This document shows positions 8,270-16,871 of a DNA stretch of 64,000 nt, piece after piece. The translations under genes and the position numbers were made by a program. Within the stretch, counting starts at the first letter, position 1. Every line of letters starts with the position of its first letter. This DNA comes from Bacteroidota bacterium (GTDB taxonomy: Bacteria > Bacteroidota > Ignavibacteria > Kapaibacteriales > UBA961). The stretch covers positions 1 through 64,000 of the forward strand of contig JAFDZU010000013.1 in assembly GCA_018266765.1 (NCBI GenBank). Reading direction: 5' to 3'. The notes below the pieces were generated by a model. That model had not been told where the DNA came from. It searched no databases and saw only the letters and a list, made by a program, of their open reading frames with translations.

Positions 8270-9228
8270 AATTTCAGAATTGATGAATTTTCCAATAATT
8301 CCTTTAACATAGTTTGAGCTGAATAAATTCGATTTTCTGCTTGTTGCATTATAAGGGAATTCGGAGAATTCAATACTTCATCTGAAAGTTCTACATTTCT
8401 CCTAACCGGAAGACAATGCATAATTTTAGCGTTAGAAGTTACTTTTAGTTTATTATTCGTAAGTAACCAAGAATCATCTTGTGTGAGAATTTTACCATAA
8501 TCTCGAAAAGACGACCAATTTTTAACATAAACGAAGTCAGCCCCTTGTAATGCACGCTGTTGATTATATTCAATTTGTGCACCTTTTGTAAATTCTTCAC
8601 TTAATTCATATCCTTCGGGATGCGAGATGACAAGTTCGTAGTTGCTTGCAATTGCCCATTCTGCAAAAGAATTAGCAACAGCTTGTGGCAATGCTTTTAC
8701 ATGAGGAGCCCACGTGAGAACGACTTTAGGTTTCGTTTGTAGTTTATGCTCTTCGATAGTTATCATATCAGCGAAACTTTGAAGTGGATGGCGAGTAGCT
8801 GATTCTAAACTTACTATCGGGACACTTGAATACTTAATAAATTGAGATAACACTAATTCGCTATAATCTTCTTTAGAGTTTACAAGAGATGGAAAGCAAC
8901 GAATTCCGATTATATCGCAATACAAACTCATAGCTCCAGCCGCATCTTTGATATGTTCGACTGTTGTACCGTTCATCACTGCTCCATCGGTTAATTCCAA
9001 CGACCAACCTTCTTTATCAATGTTCATTACCATTGAATTCATACCGAGATTCATCGCAGCTTTTTGACTGCTAAGCCGAGTCCGCAAACTTGGATTCATA
9101 AATATGAGTCCCAAAGTTTTATTTTTACCGAGTGCGGAAAATGCAAAAGGATTTGCTTTTAATTCTAATGCTTTTTGCACCATTAATGGAACAGATGAAA
9201 TGTCAGATACTTTTGTGAAATTTTTCAT
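8266..9228 (-). CDS. argF': N-acyl-ornithine carbamoyltransferase (SOTCase/AOTCase type)
   Basis: A 320-residue transcarbamylase that transfers a carbamoyl group to an N-acylated ornithine, giving N-acyl-citrulline. The carbamoyl-phosphate site S47-L-R-T-R51, H147-P-L-Q150 and H271-C-L-P are present. The sequence resembles the Bacteroides succinylornithine and Xanthomonas acetylornithine enzymes rather than ordinary OTCase (for example KNKTLGLIFMNPSLRTR and TWAPHVKALPQAV). At the residue reported to decide substrate, Pro90 in Bacteroides fragilis and Glu92 in Xanthomonas, this protein has Val90. Loss of the Glu points to N-succinyl-ornithine, but Val is neither of the natural residues I know. 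It sits between the cupin gene and the unknown 150-residue gene. Confidence 0.93.
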   Translation of the reverse strand: MKNFTKVSDISSVPLMVQKALELKANPFAFSALGKNKTLGLIFMNPSLRTRLSSQKAAMNLGMNSMVMNIDKEGWSLELTDGAVMNGTTVEHIKDAAGAMSLYCDIIGIRCFPSLVNSKEDYSELVLSQFIKYSSVPIVSLESATRHPLQSFADMITIEEHKLQTKPKVVLTWAPHVKALPQAVANSFAEWAIASNYELVISHPEGYELSEEFTKGAQIEYNQQRALQGADFVYVKNWSSFRDYGKILTQDDSWLLTNNKLKVTSNAKIMHCLPVRRNVELSDEVLNSPNSLIMQQAENRIYSAQTMLKELLENSSILKL

Positions 9229-9292
9229 GGTTTGGATTGCAAGCTATTTATTAGTTTTTATATCTATTCAAAAATGTTAATTTGAAGTGAAT

Positions 9293-9652
9293 TTAGATTC
9301 TCTCCAACGTCTCCTTCGTTAATTCATTAACCATATCCCCAGTATTGAGCGTTGAGGCAGGTTCAAAAAGCAGAACAGAAACTTCTTTTTCGGCAACCGG
9401 ACGATGTTCTACTCCACGTGGAACTATTAGAAATTCATTTTCATGAAGTACTACGGATTGGTCACGGAATTCCATCGTAAATTCACCACTTAAGACATAA
9501 AACAGTTCATCCTCGTCTTCATGCTTGTGCCACACGAATTCACCTTGAAACTTCGCAAGTTTTACGTGCTGACCGTTCAGTTCACCGACGATACGAGGAT
9601 TCCAATGATCATGAAACTGAGAGAGTTTTTCAGAAATGTTGATTTTATTCAT
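9293..9652 (-). CDS. Small cupin-domain protein
   Basis: A 119-residue single-domain cupin. The metal site is complete: H42-K-H44 and E49 in WHKHEDEDE form the first motif, and H83 in PRGVEHRP completes the second. Such small cupins bind Mn, Fe, Ni or Zn; many are annotated as mannose-6-phosphate isomerase-like without biochemical proof. It lies between argD and argF' with short gaps (39 and 64 bases), in the same direction as the arginine genes, which suggests co-transcription. No substrate can be assigned. Confidence 0.88.
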   Translation of the reverse strand: MNKINISEKLSQFHDHWNPRIVGELNGQHVKLAKFQGEFVWHKHEDEDELFYVLSGEFTMEFRDQSVVLHENEFLIVPRGVEHRPVAEKEVSVLLFEPASTLNTGDMVNELTKETLERI

Positions 9653-9691
9653 TGATTTTAAAAGTGTATTATTAATAAAGTCACAGACAAT

Positions 9692-10819
9692 TTATTCTTC
9701 TAATACAACTCTAAATGCTTTTAAGAAAACATCAGCTTCTTCCCTTTTCAGTGCGAGCGACGGCAAAAGTCGAATAGTGTTAGTTTCAGAAGAAGAACCC
9801 GTAAAAATGTGATGTTCAAAGAGAAGTTTCTTACGAATTTCTGCACATGGCTTGTGAAGTTCAATTCCAATCATAAGTCCTTTGCCACGTACTTCTCGCA
9901 CTCCTTGAATGACAGACAGTTCACGAAGCAAATATTCTCCGATTGATGCAGCATTTTCGAAAAGTTGTTCATTTTCTACAACCTCGAGCACTGCAATTGA
10001 TGCTGAACATGCAAGATAATTCCCTCCAAATGTAGTACCAAGCATTCCATGTTTTGCTTTAAATCGAGGGTGAATCATCACCCCTGCTACAGGAAACCCA
10101 TTCCCCATTCCTTTGGCGATTGTTATAATATCCGGCTTAAGTCCACTGTATTGATGTGCAAAAAACTTCCCACTTCGACCGTATCCCGACTGAATTTCAT
10201 CTATTATTAAGATTGCACCATGGTTATCGCACAACCGACGTAGGTTTAAAAAAAAATCGTTTGTTGGGAGATGCACTCCTCCAACTCCTTGTATCCCTTC
10301 AATAATTACAGCGCAAGTATCATTATTTATTGCTTTTTCAACAGCTTCAATGTCATTAAGAGGTAAGAAACTAATTGATGTGTTTTCATTGACAGGAGAA
10401 ATGATTTTAACGTCATCAGTTGTCGCAACAGCAAGTGAAGTTCTTCCATGAAATGATTTTTTAAATGCTATTATATTCTTCCTGCCATTGTGGAAACTTG
10501 CAAGTTTAAACGCATTTTCATTTGCTTCAGCTCCCGAATTACAGAGGAACAAACTGTAATCAGTATAGCCGGAAATCCGCCCAAGAAGTTCGGCGAGAGT
10601 CTGCTGAATTGGAATTTTGACAGCATTGGAATAAAATCCGATTTGGTTTAATTGATTGGTTATTGCAGTTATATAATGTGGATGGCTGTGCCCTATCGAA
10701 ATAACTGCATGTCCACCGTATAAATCCAAATATTCCTGACCGTTACTATCCCAAATTGTAGAACCGATTGCTTTTACGGGAGTGATGTCAAACAGCGGAT
10801 AAACGTCAAATAAATTCAT
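9692..10819 (-). CDS. argD: N-acyl-ornithine aminotransferase
   Basis: A 375-residue class III PLP-dependent aminotransferase that converts N-acyl-glutamate semialdehyde to N-acyl-ornithine with glutamate as amino donor. Visible features are NSGAEANE (94-101) for the phosphate of PLP, D207 in IIDEIQSGYGRSG contacting the pyridine nitrogen, and the Schiff-base Lys K236 in TIAKGMGNGFP. Length is normal. It is the first arginine gene of the leftward cluster, 71 bases after acpS, and probably begins the transcript or follows acpS. argC, argG and the first acyl-transfer gene are not in this window. Confidence 0.95.
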   Translation of the reverse strand: MNLFDVYPLFDITPVKAIGSTIWDSNGQEYLDLYGGHAVISIGHSHPHYITAITNQLNQIGFYSNAVKIPIQQTLAELLGRISGYTDYSLFLCNSGAEANENAFKLASFHNGRKNIIAFKKSFHGRTSLAVATTDDVKIISPVNENTSISFLPLNDIEAVEKAINNDTCAVIIEGIQGVGGVHLPTNDFFLNLRRLCDNHGAILIIDEIQSGYGRSGKFFAHQYSGLKPDIITIAKGMGNGFPVAGVMIHPRFKAKHGMLGTTFGGNYLACSASIAVLEVVENEQLFENAASIGEYLLRELSVIQGVREVRGKGLMIGIELHKPCAEIRKKLLFEHHIFTGSSSETNTIRLLPSLALKREEADVFLKAFRVVLEE

Positions 10820-10890
10820 AATTTAGAAGGTAGTTATAGATTAAATATATATCCGTTCAGGTATTTTATAATTTGAATAACAATCAATTG

Positions 10891-11265
10891 TTAGTCTTTT
10901 TCAATCGCAACCATAGCAACTGCAAGGGTTGCCGAATGAGATAAAGTAAGATGGATTCGGCAATCGCCCCATCTTTCTTGCATAACACCGGTTAGCTCGA
11001 TAATTGGCTTTCCGCTTGTCATGTTACGAACACCAACAAGATTAAAGGCAAAACCTTCTCGCATTCCTGTTCCAATCGCTTTGCTGAACGCTTCTTTTGC
11101 GGCAAATCTTGCGGCATAATGTTGCCCTTTGTGGAGTTTGAACGATTCGCAATACTCGCTTTCTGTTTCTGTGAAGATTTTTTTTATAAAACGGTCACCA
11201 AACTTTTCTATAGATTCTTCGATACGGTTAACGTCAGTTATATCAGTTCCAATTCCAATAATCAT
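10891..11265 (-). CDS. acpS: Holo-[acyl-carrier-protein] synthase
   Basis: A 124-residue phosphopantetheinyl transferase that moves 4'-phosphopantetheine from CoA onto acyl carrier protein. The metal-binding Asp8 in GIGTDITDV and Glu58 in AARFAAKEAFSKA are both present, and the length is that of the trimeric AcpS type. It lies upstream of argD in the same direction and divergent from the BamA-like gene, with 178 bases between the two starts. Confidence 0.95.
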   Translation of the reverse strand: MIIGIGTDITDVNRIEESIEKFGDRFIKKIFTETESEYCESFKLHKGQHYAARFAAKEAFSKAIGTGMREGFAFNLVGVRNMTSGKPIIELTGVMQERWGDCRIHLTLSHSATLAVAMVAIEKD

Positions 11266-11443
11266 ACAATTGAAATATTAGTTTTTTAGACTGTGAATTA
11301 TCCAAAATTACAACTTTATGGACTTTTAGTTGTGTAAATGTGAGTTGTCAGAATAAAAAAATGCCTTGCACTAATGGAAGCGACACGTTTAGAATGCGTT
11401 AAAAATTGGGAATAAAAGCTAAATAAGTCGTAAATTGCATTCC

Positions 11444-13072
11444 ATGAACACGCTGTTCCAAGTAGTCATAGTCGTAGGTACAATTCTATGCTTTGGTGTC
11501 CAAAACACTACTGCTCAGATTCGTGTACGCAATATTTATCTTGAAAAAAAAGATGTGTTTGATTCATCAAAAGACTCTTTGGGGTTTATCAAAAAGTTTG
11601 CAAATAATTTACACACAACGACAAAAGATTATGTGATCGAAGATGAACTCCTTTTTTATCAAGGAGAAGAATTATTTGATGATGATGTCGAAGAAACAGC
11701 CAGAAATTTACGTTCTATAGGAATTTTTTCTTCGGTAAATATTACGGTAGATACTCTGACTCCAACTGAAGTTGATATTACAGTAACGACTCAAGACCAA
11801 TGGACAACTCTTCCCGCAGTAATATTTTCGACAGGTGGCGGAATTCAAGATTACGGTGCACAATTTAAGGAATCAAACGTAGTTGGGATGGGATCAAATT
11901 TTTACTTACAGGGTTTATACCGCACTGAAAATTCAATAGGTTGGCAAGGTTGGGGTGAATATTCTCATAGAAAGTTTTTGCGTAGTCCTTTGAAACTCGA
12001 TGTTAGCATTTTTGCTCATCAATTTAAAACAGAACAATACATTAGAGTAGCAAAACCATTTTTAACTCTTTCCACGCCTAATGCGTATGGTATAGCATAC
12101 TATAATTCTTTCGGTAGAGATTTTGTTTATTCAGGGACGACATTTCAGCAACCCGAATTTCATGTTCGTTCGTTGGAAGGTTGGTATTCTCTCGGATTGA
12201 AAAACAAGGATAGGTTATTTACAAGTTTATATGTGAGTGTTGAAGATGTCAAAAGAGCTTCGGAAAATTTTCGGCAAGCATTTGATAATAGTGGTAAAAT
12301 CTTAATTGGGTTTTCGTCTCTCCAGCAAAAATTTTATACTGTTAGTAAACTAAACGCATATTTTACTGAAGATTTGCCGATTGGTGCATATGGAGGAGTT
12401 GTTTTAGGGAAAACTTTTTCGATGAAATCCTCCAATATTGATGCGGTGGTTGATGATGGGTTGTTTTATGCCGGCGGTCAGATAGAACAATCGGCAAAAT
12501 TGGGCTCATTATATTTATTTGGTCAATTATCCGGTGGTAGTGGCTTTGCAAGCAGCTCTGCAAAATATACCTATCAGGAGTTTTATGGTGTAGGATATTA
12601 TCAATTAGGCGAGAATACAGTTATAACTGCTCAGTTTCGCCAACAAACCACGTGGAATTGGAATGGATATCGCCAATTAATTTTAGACACTGATGCCGGC
12701 TTACGCGGTTATGCCGCAAACCAACTGACAGGTGCAAATAGAATTCTCGGAAATGTAGAAGCTCGTTTTTTTAGTGATTGGGAATTATTGACTTTCAAGT
12801 TTTCGGGTGTTGTATTTTATGATATGGGAACTGTTTGGAAGGCAGGTCAGCAGATTTCTTCAATTCAATTTCATCATGCAATGGGTTTAGGAATTCGACT
12901 TCATAATACAAATGTAGCCGGTCAGGAAGGTACACTTAGGTTTGATTTTGCTTATAATGTTGACACAAAATCTGTTGGATTTATTTTTAATGTATCTCAA
13001 TTGTTTTCAGCATTCGGAAAGCATGGATTTAAGTTACCGAAAATATTCGGTCTTGGTATAGATACAGAATAG
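11444..13072 (+). CDS. BamA/TamA-like outer-membrane beta-barrel protein with POTRA-like domain
   Basis: A 542-residue exported protein. The signal peptide runs to about residue 25, with a likely cut after TTAQ. The next ~100 residues look like one POTRA unit (LRSIGIFSSVNITVDTL, then TEVDITVTTQDQW). The remainder is rich in alternating aromatic strands and ends in a barrel (RFDFAYNVDTKSVGFIFNV). With only one POTRA it is too short for BamA itself; it resembles small Omp85-family or surface-antigen D15-like proteins of Bacteroidetes. I chose the ATG at 11444 over a TTG nine bases upstream. It stands alone, 37 bases before arginase. Confidence 0.8.
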   Translation: MNTLFQVVIVVGTILCFGVQNTTAQIRVRNIYLEKKDVFDSSKDSLGFIKKFANNLHTTTKDYVIEDELLFYQGEELFDDDVEETARNLRSIGIFSSVNITVDTLTPTEVDITVTTQDQWTTLPAVIFSTGGGIQDYGAQFKESNVVGMGSNFYLQGLYRTENSIGWQGWGEYSHRKFLRSPLKLDVSIFAHQFKTEQYIRVAKPFLTLSTPNAYGIAYYNSFGRDFVYSGTTFQQPEFHVRSLEGWYSLGLKNKDRLFTSLYVSVEDVKRASENFRQAFDNSGKILIGFSSLQQKFYTVSKLNAYFTEDLPIGAYGGVVLGKTFSMKSSNIDAVVDDGLFYAGGQIEQSAKLGSLYLFGQLSGGSGFASSSAKYTYQEFYGVGYYQLGENTVITAQFRQQTTWNWNGYRQLILDTDAGLRGYAANQLTGANRILGNVEARFFSDWELLTFKFSGVVFYDMGTVWKAGQQISSIQFHHAMGLGIRLHNTNVAGQEGTLRFDFAYNVDTKSVGFIFNVSQLFSAFGKHGFKLPKIFGLGIDTE

Positions 13073-13109
13073 AATCATTTTAATAATTAATTTCATTACC
13101 GAAAGAAAT

Positions 13110-14024
13110 ATGATGAGTAAAGTTGTTCGATTAATAGGTTTTCCAATGGACTTAGGTGCTGGACGTCGTGGAGTTGACATGGGTCCTTCAGCACTAAGAA
13201 TTGCCGACATTGCACAGAAACTAACAGCATTAGGATATGAAGTGAATGACGAAGGTGACATAATTGTCAGAACTCAAGAAGTTCAGTCAATCGAAGACCA
13301 GCGACTTAGATATTTACCAGAAATTACAAAAGCTTGCCAACAGCTTTCAGATAAAGTAGAAGCAGTTTTGGATAAAGGAGATTTTCCTTTAATTTTGGGT
13401 GGTGATCACTCAATGAGTATTGGTTCAATTGCAGGAATATCAGCTCATTGCAAAAAAGTTGGAAAACGTTTGGGGGTTTTATGGATAGATGCACATTCGG
13501 ATATTAATATTCCAAGTACATCTCCTACAGGTAATATTCACGGGATGCCGGTAGCTGTTTCTTTGGGATTAGGAGCAAAAGAACTGACAACGATTGGTGG
13601 TGATTTCAATAAATTATTGCCTGAAAACATTGTGTATATCGGTCTCCGCTCAGTAGATGAAGGAGAACGCGAGCTTATTAAAGAACTTGGTATTACAGCT
13701 TATACAATGTTCGATATTGATAAATACGGGATATTTTCTATAATTCAAAATACTCTCGAAAAGATGAGAACCAGTATTGACCACTTGCATATTAGTTTTG
13801 ATTTAGACAGCGTTGACCCTAAAGTTGCAAAAGGTGTCGGAACTCCTGTTCAAGGTGGATTATCCTATAGAGAGACACATTTATTAATGGAAATGATAGC
13901 TGAAAGCGGATTGATTTCTTCTTTTGAAGTGGCTGAAGTAAACCCTATTTTAGACGATATGAATACAAGTGCAGTATTTGCCGCAGGTGCAGTGGCATCT
14001 TGTATGGGAAAACGTATTTTATAG
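13110..14024 (+). CDS. rocF: Arginase
   Basis: A 304-residue ureohydrolase that splits arginine into ornithine and urea. The two-manganese site is complete: H100 in GGDHSMS, D127, H129 and D131 in DAHSDINIPS, and D231 and D233 in SFDLDSVDP. NIHGMP (142-147) and the length fit arginase rather than agmatinase. It lies under 2 kb from the start of the arginine biosynthesis cluster but on the other strand, so synthesis and breakdown are separately controlled. No urease or ornithine aminotransferase is seen nearby; proline dehydrogenase is encoded 15 kb away. Confidence 0.95.
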   Translation: MMSKVVRLIGFPMDLGAGRRGVDMGPSALRIADIAQKLTALGYEVNDEGDIIVRTQEVQSIEDQRLRYLPEITKACQQLSDKVEAVLDKGDFPLILGGDHSMSIGSIAGISAHCKKVGKRLGVLWIDAHSDINIPSTSPTGNIHGMPVAVSLGLGAKELTTIGGDFNKLLPENIVYIGLRSVDEGERELIKELGITAYTMFDIDKYGIFSIIQNTLEKMRTSIDHLHISFDLDSVDPKVAKGVGTPVQGGLSYRETHLLMEMIAESGLISSFEVAEVNPILDDMNTSAVFAAGAVASCMGKRIL

Positions 14025-14089
14025 AAGTAAAGTACGTTAAAGCAAAGTATCAATACTAAAGAATGATTGAAAATCGAAATGTAATTACT

Positions 14090-14899
14090 ATGAAAATATT
14101 TACCATACAACGATTACTATTTCTAATGGTTACTTATACATTAAGTAATCAATTGTGTTATGGGTTAGCTGATACAACGTCTCTACTGATACCTACAAAA
14201 ATGAATAAAACACTTTCAGCATATATTGGAACCAAATTCAATTTAGGTAATTCTTCATTCTTTTCTGAATACGCAAAAGCATTTCACACGAACAATATTT
14301 TTATGGTTCAACCCGTTTTTGGAGGTGCATTACGCGCTGAACCAATTTCTGGAATACGTTTCGGGGTTTCAGGAGAATACTTTCGTTTTCGTTATTCTGA
14401 TTATTTTACTAAAGAAGCATTTTCGCCGATAGATTCGACTCCGGTTGGTTTTCGTTCAGCAACAGAATCAATTAGTTTTAGTGCGGTTCCAATTATTTTA
14501 ACTATCGATTTAATTCCTTCATCTAATCAATTTAGGACCTATTCGGGAATTGGTATCGGATTGTGCTTAGGTCATATTCGTTGGGAAGAAAATATAAACA
14601 GTAGTGTGAAAAATGACAAACGAGTTGGTGGAATATTATTTGATGATAATCTGATATCCCCTGCTGCTTGTTTGTATGCAGGAATTGAATTGGGCTTTGA
14701 TAAGCGAAAGAAAGATAATAATTTTGTATCTTTGACAATAGAAGCACGATACACATACATTGGTATGACAGCCCCATTGTTCAAATCAATTTCAAATCAA
14801 TTTTATAATCCACCGGAGAATTGGCAAGAAAATTATATGATTGGAGCGAGTGCATTTTCATTACAAATAGGATTGTCGTTTCAATCTCCTAATATTTAA
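14090..14899 (+). CDS. Predicted outer-membrane beta-barrel protein
   Basis: About 269 residues, starting from the ATG at 14090, which is followed by a signal peptide (MKIFTIQRLLFLMVTYTLS). An ATG at 14063 would add nine polar residues ahead of it. The mature part consists of alternating hydrophobic/aromatic strands such as GIRFGVSGEYFRFRYSD and SLTIEARYTYIGM, ending in Phe-rich FSLQIGLSFQ, typical of a small outer-membrane barrel. The family is not recognised beyond that. It is 65 bases downstream of arginase with no obvious terminator between. Confidence 0.72.
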   Translation: MKIFTIQRLLFLMVTYTLSNQLCYGLADTTSLLIPTKMNKTLSAYIGTKFNLGNSSFFSEYAKAFHTNNIFMVQPVFGGALRAEPISGIRFGVSGEYFRFRYSDYFTKEAFSPIDSTPVGFRSATESISFSAVPIILTIDLIPSSNQFRTYSGIGIGLCLGHIRWEENINSSVKNDKRVGGILFDDNLISPAACLYAGIELGFDKRKKDNNFVSLTIEARYTYIGMTAPLFKSISNQFYNPPENWQENYMIGASAFSLQIGLSFQSPNI

Positions 14900-14964
14900 T
14901 TTAATAATATAGTTGGTGGTAGTAGTTATCGGTTTTTTTTACAACTTTATTGAAAGGAAAAGCT

Positions 14965-15276
14965 ATGATAGTAAATGTAACAGCACGCCATTTTAAAATG
15001 TGGCCCGAGCTAAATGAAGCCGTTGTAGAAGCGGCTAATAAATTCACCAAGTATTATGACAATATTACAAGAACAGAAATAGTTCTATCCGAAGAATACG
15101 GCAAATTCGTAGAATTTACTACGTATGCTGACGGGCATGTATTTCACGGTGAAGACACTGCAGTTGATTTTGATAAAAGTATTCATGGAGCATCTAATAA
15201 AATTGTATCACAACTTCGTAAATTAAATGAGAAACAAAAGAATCATCACTCTAAAAACATCTCTGAACTTCTTTAA
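14965..15276 (+). CDS. hpf: Ribosome hibernation-promoting factor (HPF/RaiA family, short form)
   Basis: A 103-residue protein with the HPF/YfiA fold that binds the decoding centre of idle ribosomes. Family traits are IVNVTARHFKMWPELNEAV, FTKYYDNITRTEIVLSEE and GEDTAVDFDKSIHGASNKI. It lacks the long carboxy-terminal extension, so it belongs to the short class. The ATG at 14965 is preceded by AAAGGAAAAGCT, a plausible ribosome binding site. It lies directly upstream of hprK and ptsN, an arrangement that recalls the hpf-ptsN-hprK neighbourhood next to rpoN in Proteobacteria. Confidence 0.92.
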   Translation: MIVNVTARHFKMWPELNEAVVEAANKFTKYYDNITRTEIVLSEEYGKFVEFTTYADGHVFHGEDTAVDFDKSIHGASNKIVSQLRKLNEKQKNHHSKNISELL

Positions 15277-15285
15277 AACTCATTT

Positions 15286-16305
15286 ATGTCTCAATTTGAC
15301 AGAATCAAAACGATTCAAAAAGAAAATATTTCTGTAAATCAATTGCTCAGTTCACCTGTGCAATTAACAACGGTTGTAGGCGGTGAAGGTTTAGAAAATC
15401 TCATTCAAGATAAAAACCTTCACCGTCCACAACTTGCTCTGGCCGGTTTTGTAGATCTTTTTACGTATCATAGAGTACAAGTATTTGGTAATACTGAAAT
15501 TTACTATCTTCAGAGCCTAAAAGCTTCTGATAGAATCAAAGCATTTGAGAAAATATGTGAATTTGCAATTCCATGTATTATTCTAACTAATAATCATACT
15601 TTAGAACAAGAATTATTATTTATACTCGAAAAAAAGAAAATTGCAGTATTTTCGACTCCATTTGAAACAACCAAAACAATATTTTTATTATCTGATTTTT
15701 TAGATGACCAATTTGCATTGCAAATTGCTCTACATGGTTCTTTTGTTGATGTTTATGGCGTTGGAGTTCTATTAACCGGTAGAAGTGGAATTGGTAAAAG
15801 TGAGATTGCTCTAGATTTAATTGAGCGTGGACATCGTTTAGTTGCTGATGATTTGGTGATGTTCACCAAAAAACGCGAAAGTGTACTTATGGGAACAGGA
15901 ACAAACTTATCTCAACATTTTATGGAAATTCGAGGATTAGGAATCATAGATGTTGAAAAAATGTTTGGAATAAGAGCGATACGATTCCAAAAAAGACTTG
16001 AAATTATAGTTGAACTTGAGGAATGGAATAAAAACAATGAATATACCCGAACCGGACTTGAAGAAGCTCCATTAAATCTTGTTAATGTTGATGTTTCTTC
16101 TGTGAAACTTCCACTTTTCCCTGGAAAAAATGTGACAGTTATAACAGAAGTAATTGCACTTAATTACTTACTTAGAACATATGGGTATAATGCTGCTAAA
16201 GTATTCGCCGATAGATTGCAAGAGCAAATTAACGTTCGAAGACTACACAAATCCTCTACGCATGACCAAAGATTAGTTTCTTATTTCCAAAGTGATGACG
16301 AGTAA
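15286..16305 (+). CDS. hprK: HPr kinase/phosphorylase
   Basis: A 339-residue bifunctional enzyme that phosphorylates and dephosphorylates a Ser on the phosphocarrier HPr. The amino-terminal domain covers about residues 1-140. The catalytic domain has H150 in LHGSFVDVYG, the Walker A loop G165-RSGIGK-S172, the Asp pair in LVADDLV and the K-signature EIRGLGIIDV near 214-223. It is 9 bases after hpf and 76 before ptsN. Together these indicate a regulatory, partial phosphotransferase system; no sugar-specific EIIB/EIIC is in the window, and HPr itself is not here either. Confidence 0.95.
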   Translation: MSQFDRIKTIQKENISVNQLLSSPVQLTTVVGGEGLENLIQDKNLHRPQLALAGFVDLFTYHRVQVFGNTEIYYLQSLKASDRIKAFEKICEFAIPCIILTNNHTLEQELLFILEKKKIAVFSTPFETTKTIFLLSDFLDDQFALQIALHGSFVDVYGVGVLLTGRSGIGKSEIALDLIERGHRLVADDLVMFTKKRESVLMGTGTNLSQHFMEIRGLGIIDVEKMFGIRAIRFQKRLEIIVELEEWNKNNEYTRTGLEEAPLNLVNVDVSSVKLPLFPGKNVTVITEVIALNYLLRTYGYNAAKVFADRLQEQINVRRLHKSSTHDQRLVSYFQSDDE

Positions 16306-16381
16306 CCTAATTCAACTATTGAACCTGAAACATTAAATACTATATATCGAATTCAAACTTTATTCTTGACAGCAAATTATT

Positions 16382-16846
16382 ATGAAAATTACTGATATTC
16401 TCAAAACATCAACTATTCTAGTTCATGAAAACATTGATGGGAAGCAGTCTGCACTATCTCTGATGATTTCAACTTTAAGTAAAAGCGGACAAATCTTAGA
16501 TCCTGATGAAGTAACACGAGTGGTATGGGAACGAGAGAATATAATGTCTACAGGAATTGGTAAAGGATTTGCGCTTCCTCATGGTAAAACAAATACTGTT
16601 CCTGAAACGGTAGGATGTTTTTTAACTTTAGCCAAACCAATTGATTTTGAAGCATTAGATTCAATGCCGGTTAATATTATTTTTATGTTGATAGGACGTG
16701 AAAATACTGTTGGAACTCATCTGCGGCTACTGAGTAGGATTTCCCGACTTATGAATAATGATACTTTTCGATTAGAAATAGCAAATGCTCAAACCAGCGA
16801 AGAGATTATGGCTTTGTTTGAACGCGAAGAAGCAAATATTCCTTAA
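16382..16846 (+). CDS. ptsN: PTS EIIA(Ntr)-type regulatory protein
   Basis: A 154-residue EIIA domain of the fructose/nitrogen class. The phosphorylated His is H67 in GFALPHGKT. Other family traits are STGIGKGFALPHG and GTHLRLLSRISRL. No EIIB or EIIC domain is fused, so the protein is expected to regulate targets by its phosphorylation state rather than to carry sugar. It follows hprK; the secreted coiled-coil gene starts 26 bases after its stop. Confidence 0.92.
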   Translation: MKITDILKTSTILVHENIDGKQSALSLMISTLSKSGQILDPDEVTRVVWERENIMSTGIGKGFALPHGKTNTVPETVGCFLTLAKPIDFEALDSMPVNIIFMLIGRENTVGTHLRLLSRISRLMNNDTFRLEIANAQTSEEIMALFEREEANIP

Positions 16847-16871
16847 TTATAAATTTATTAGAAGTTTACCA

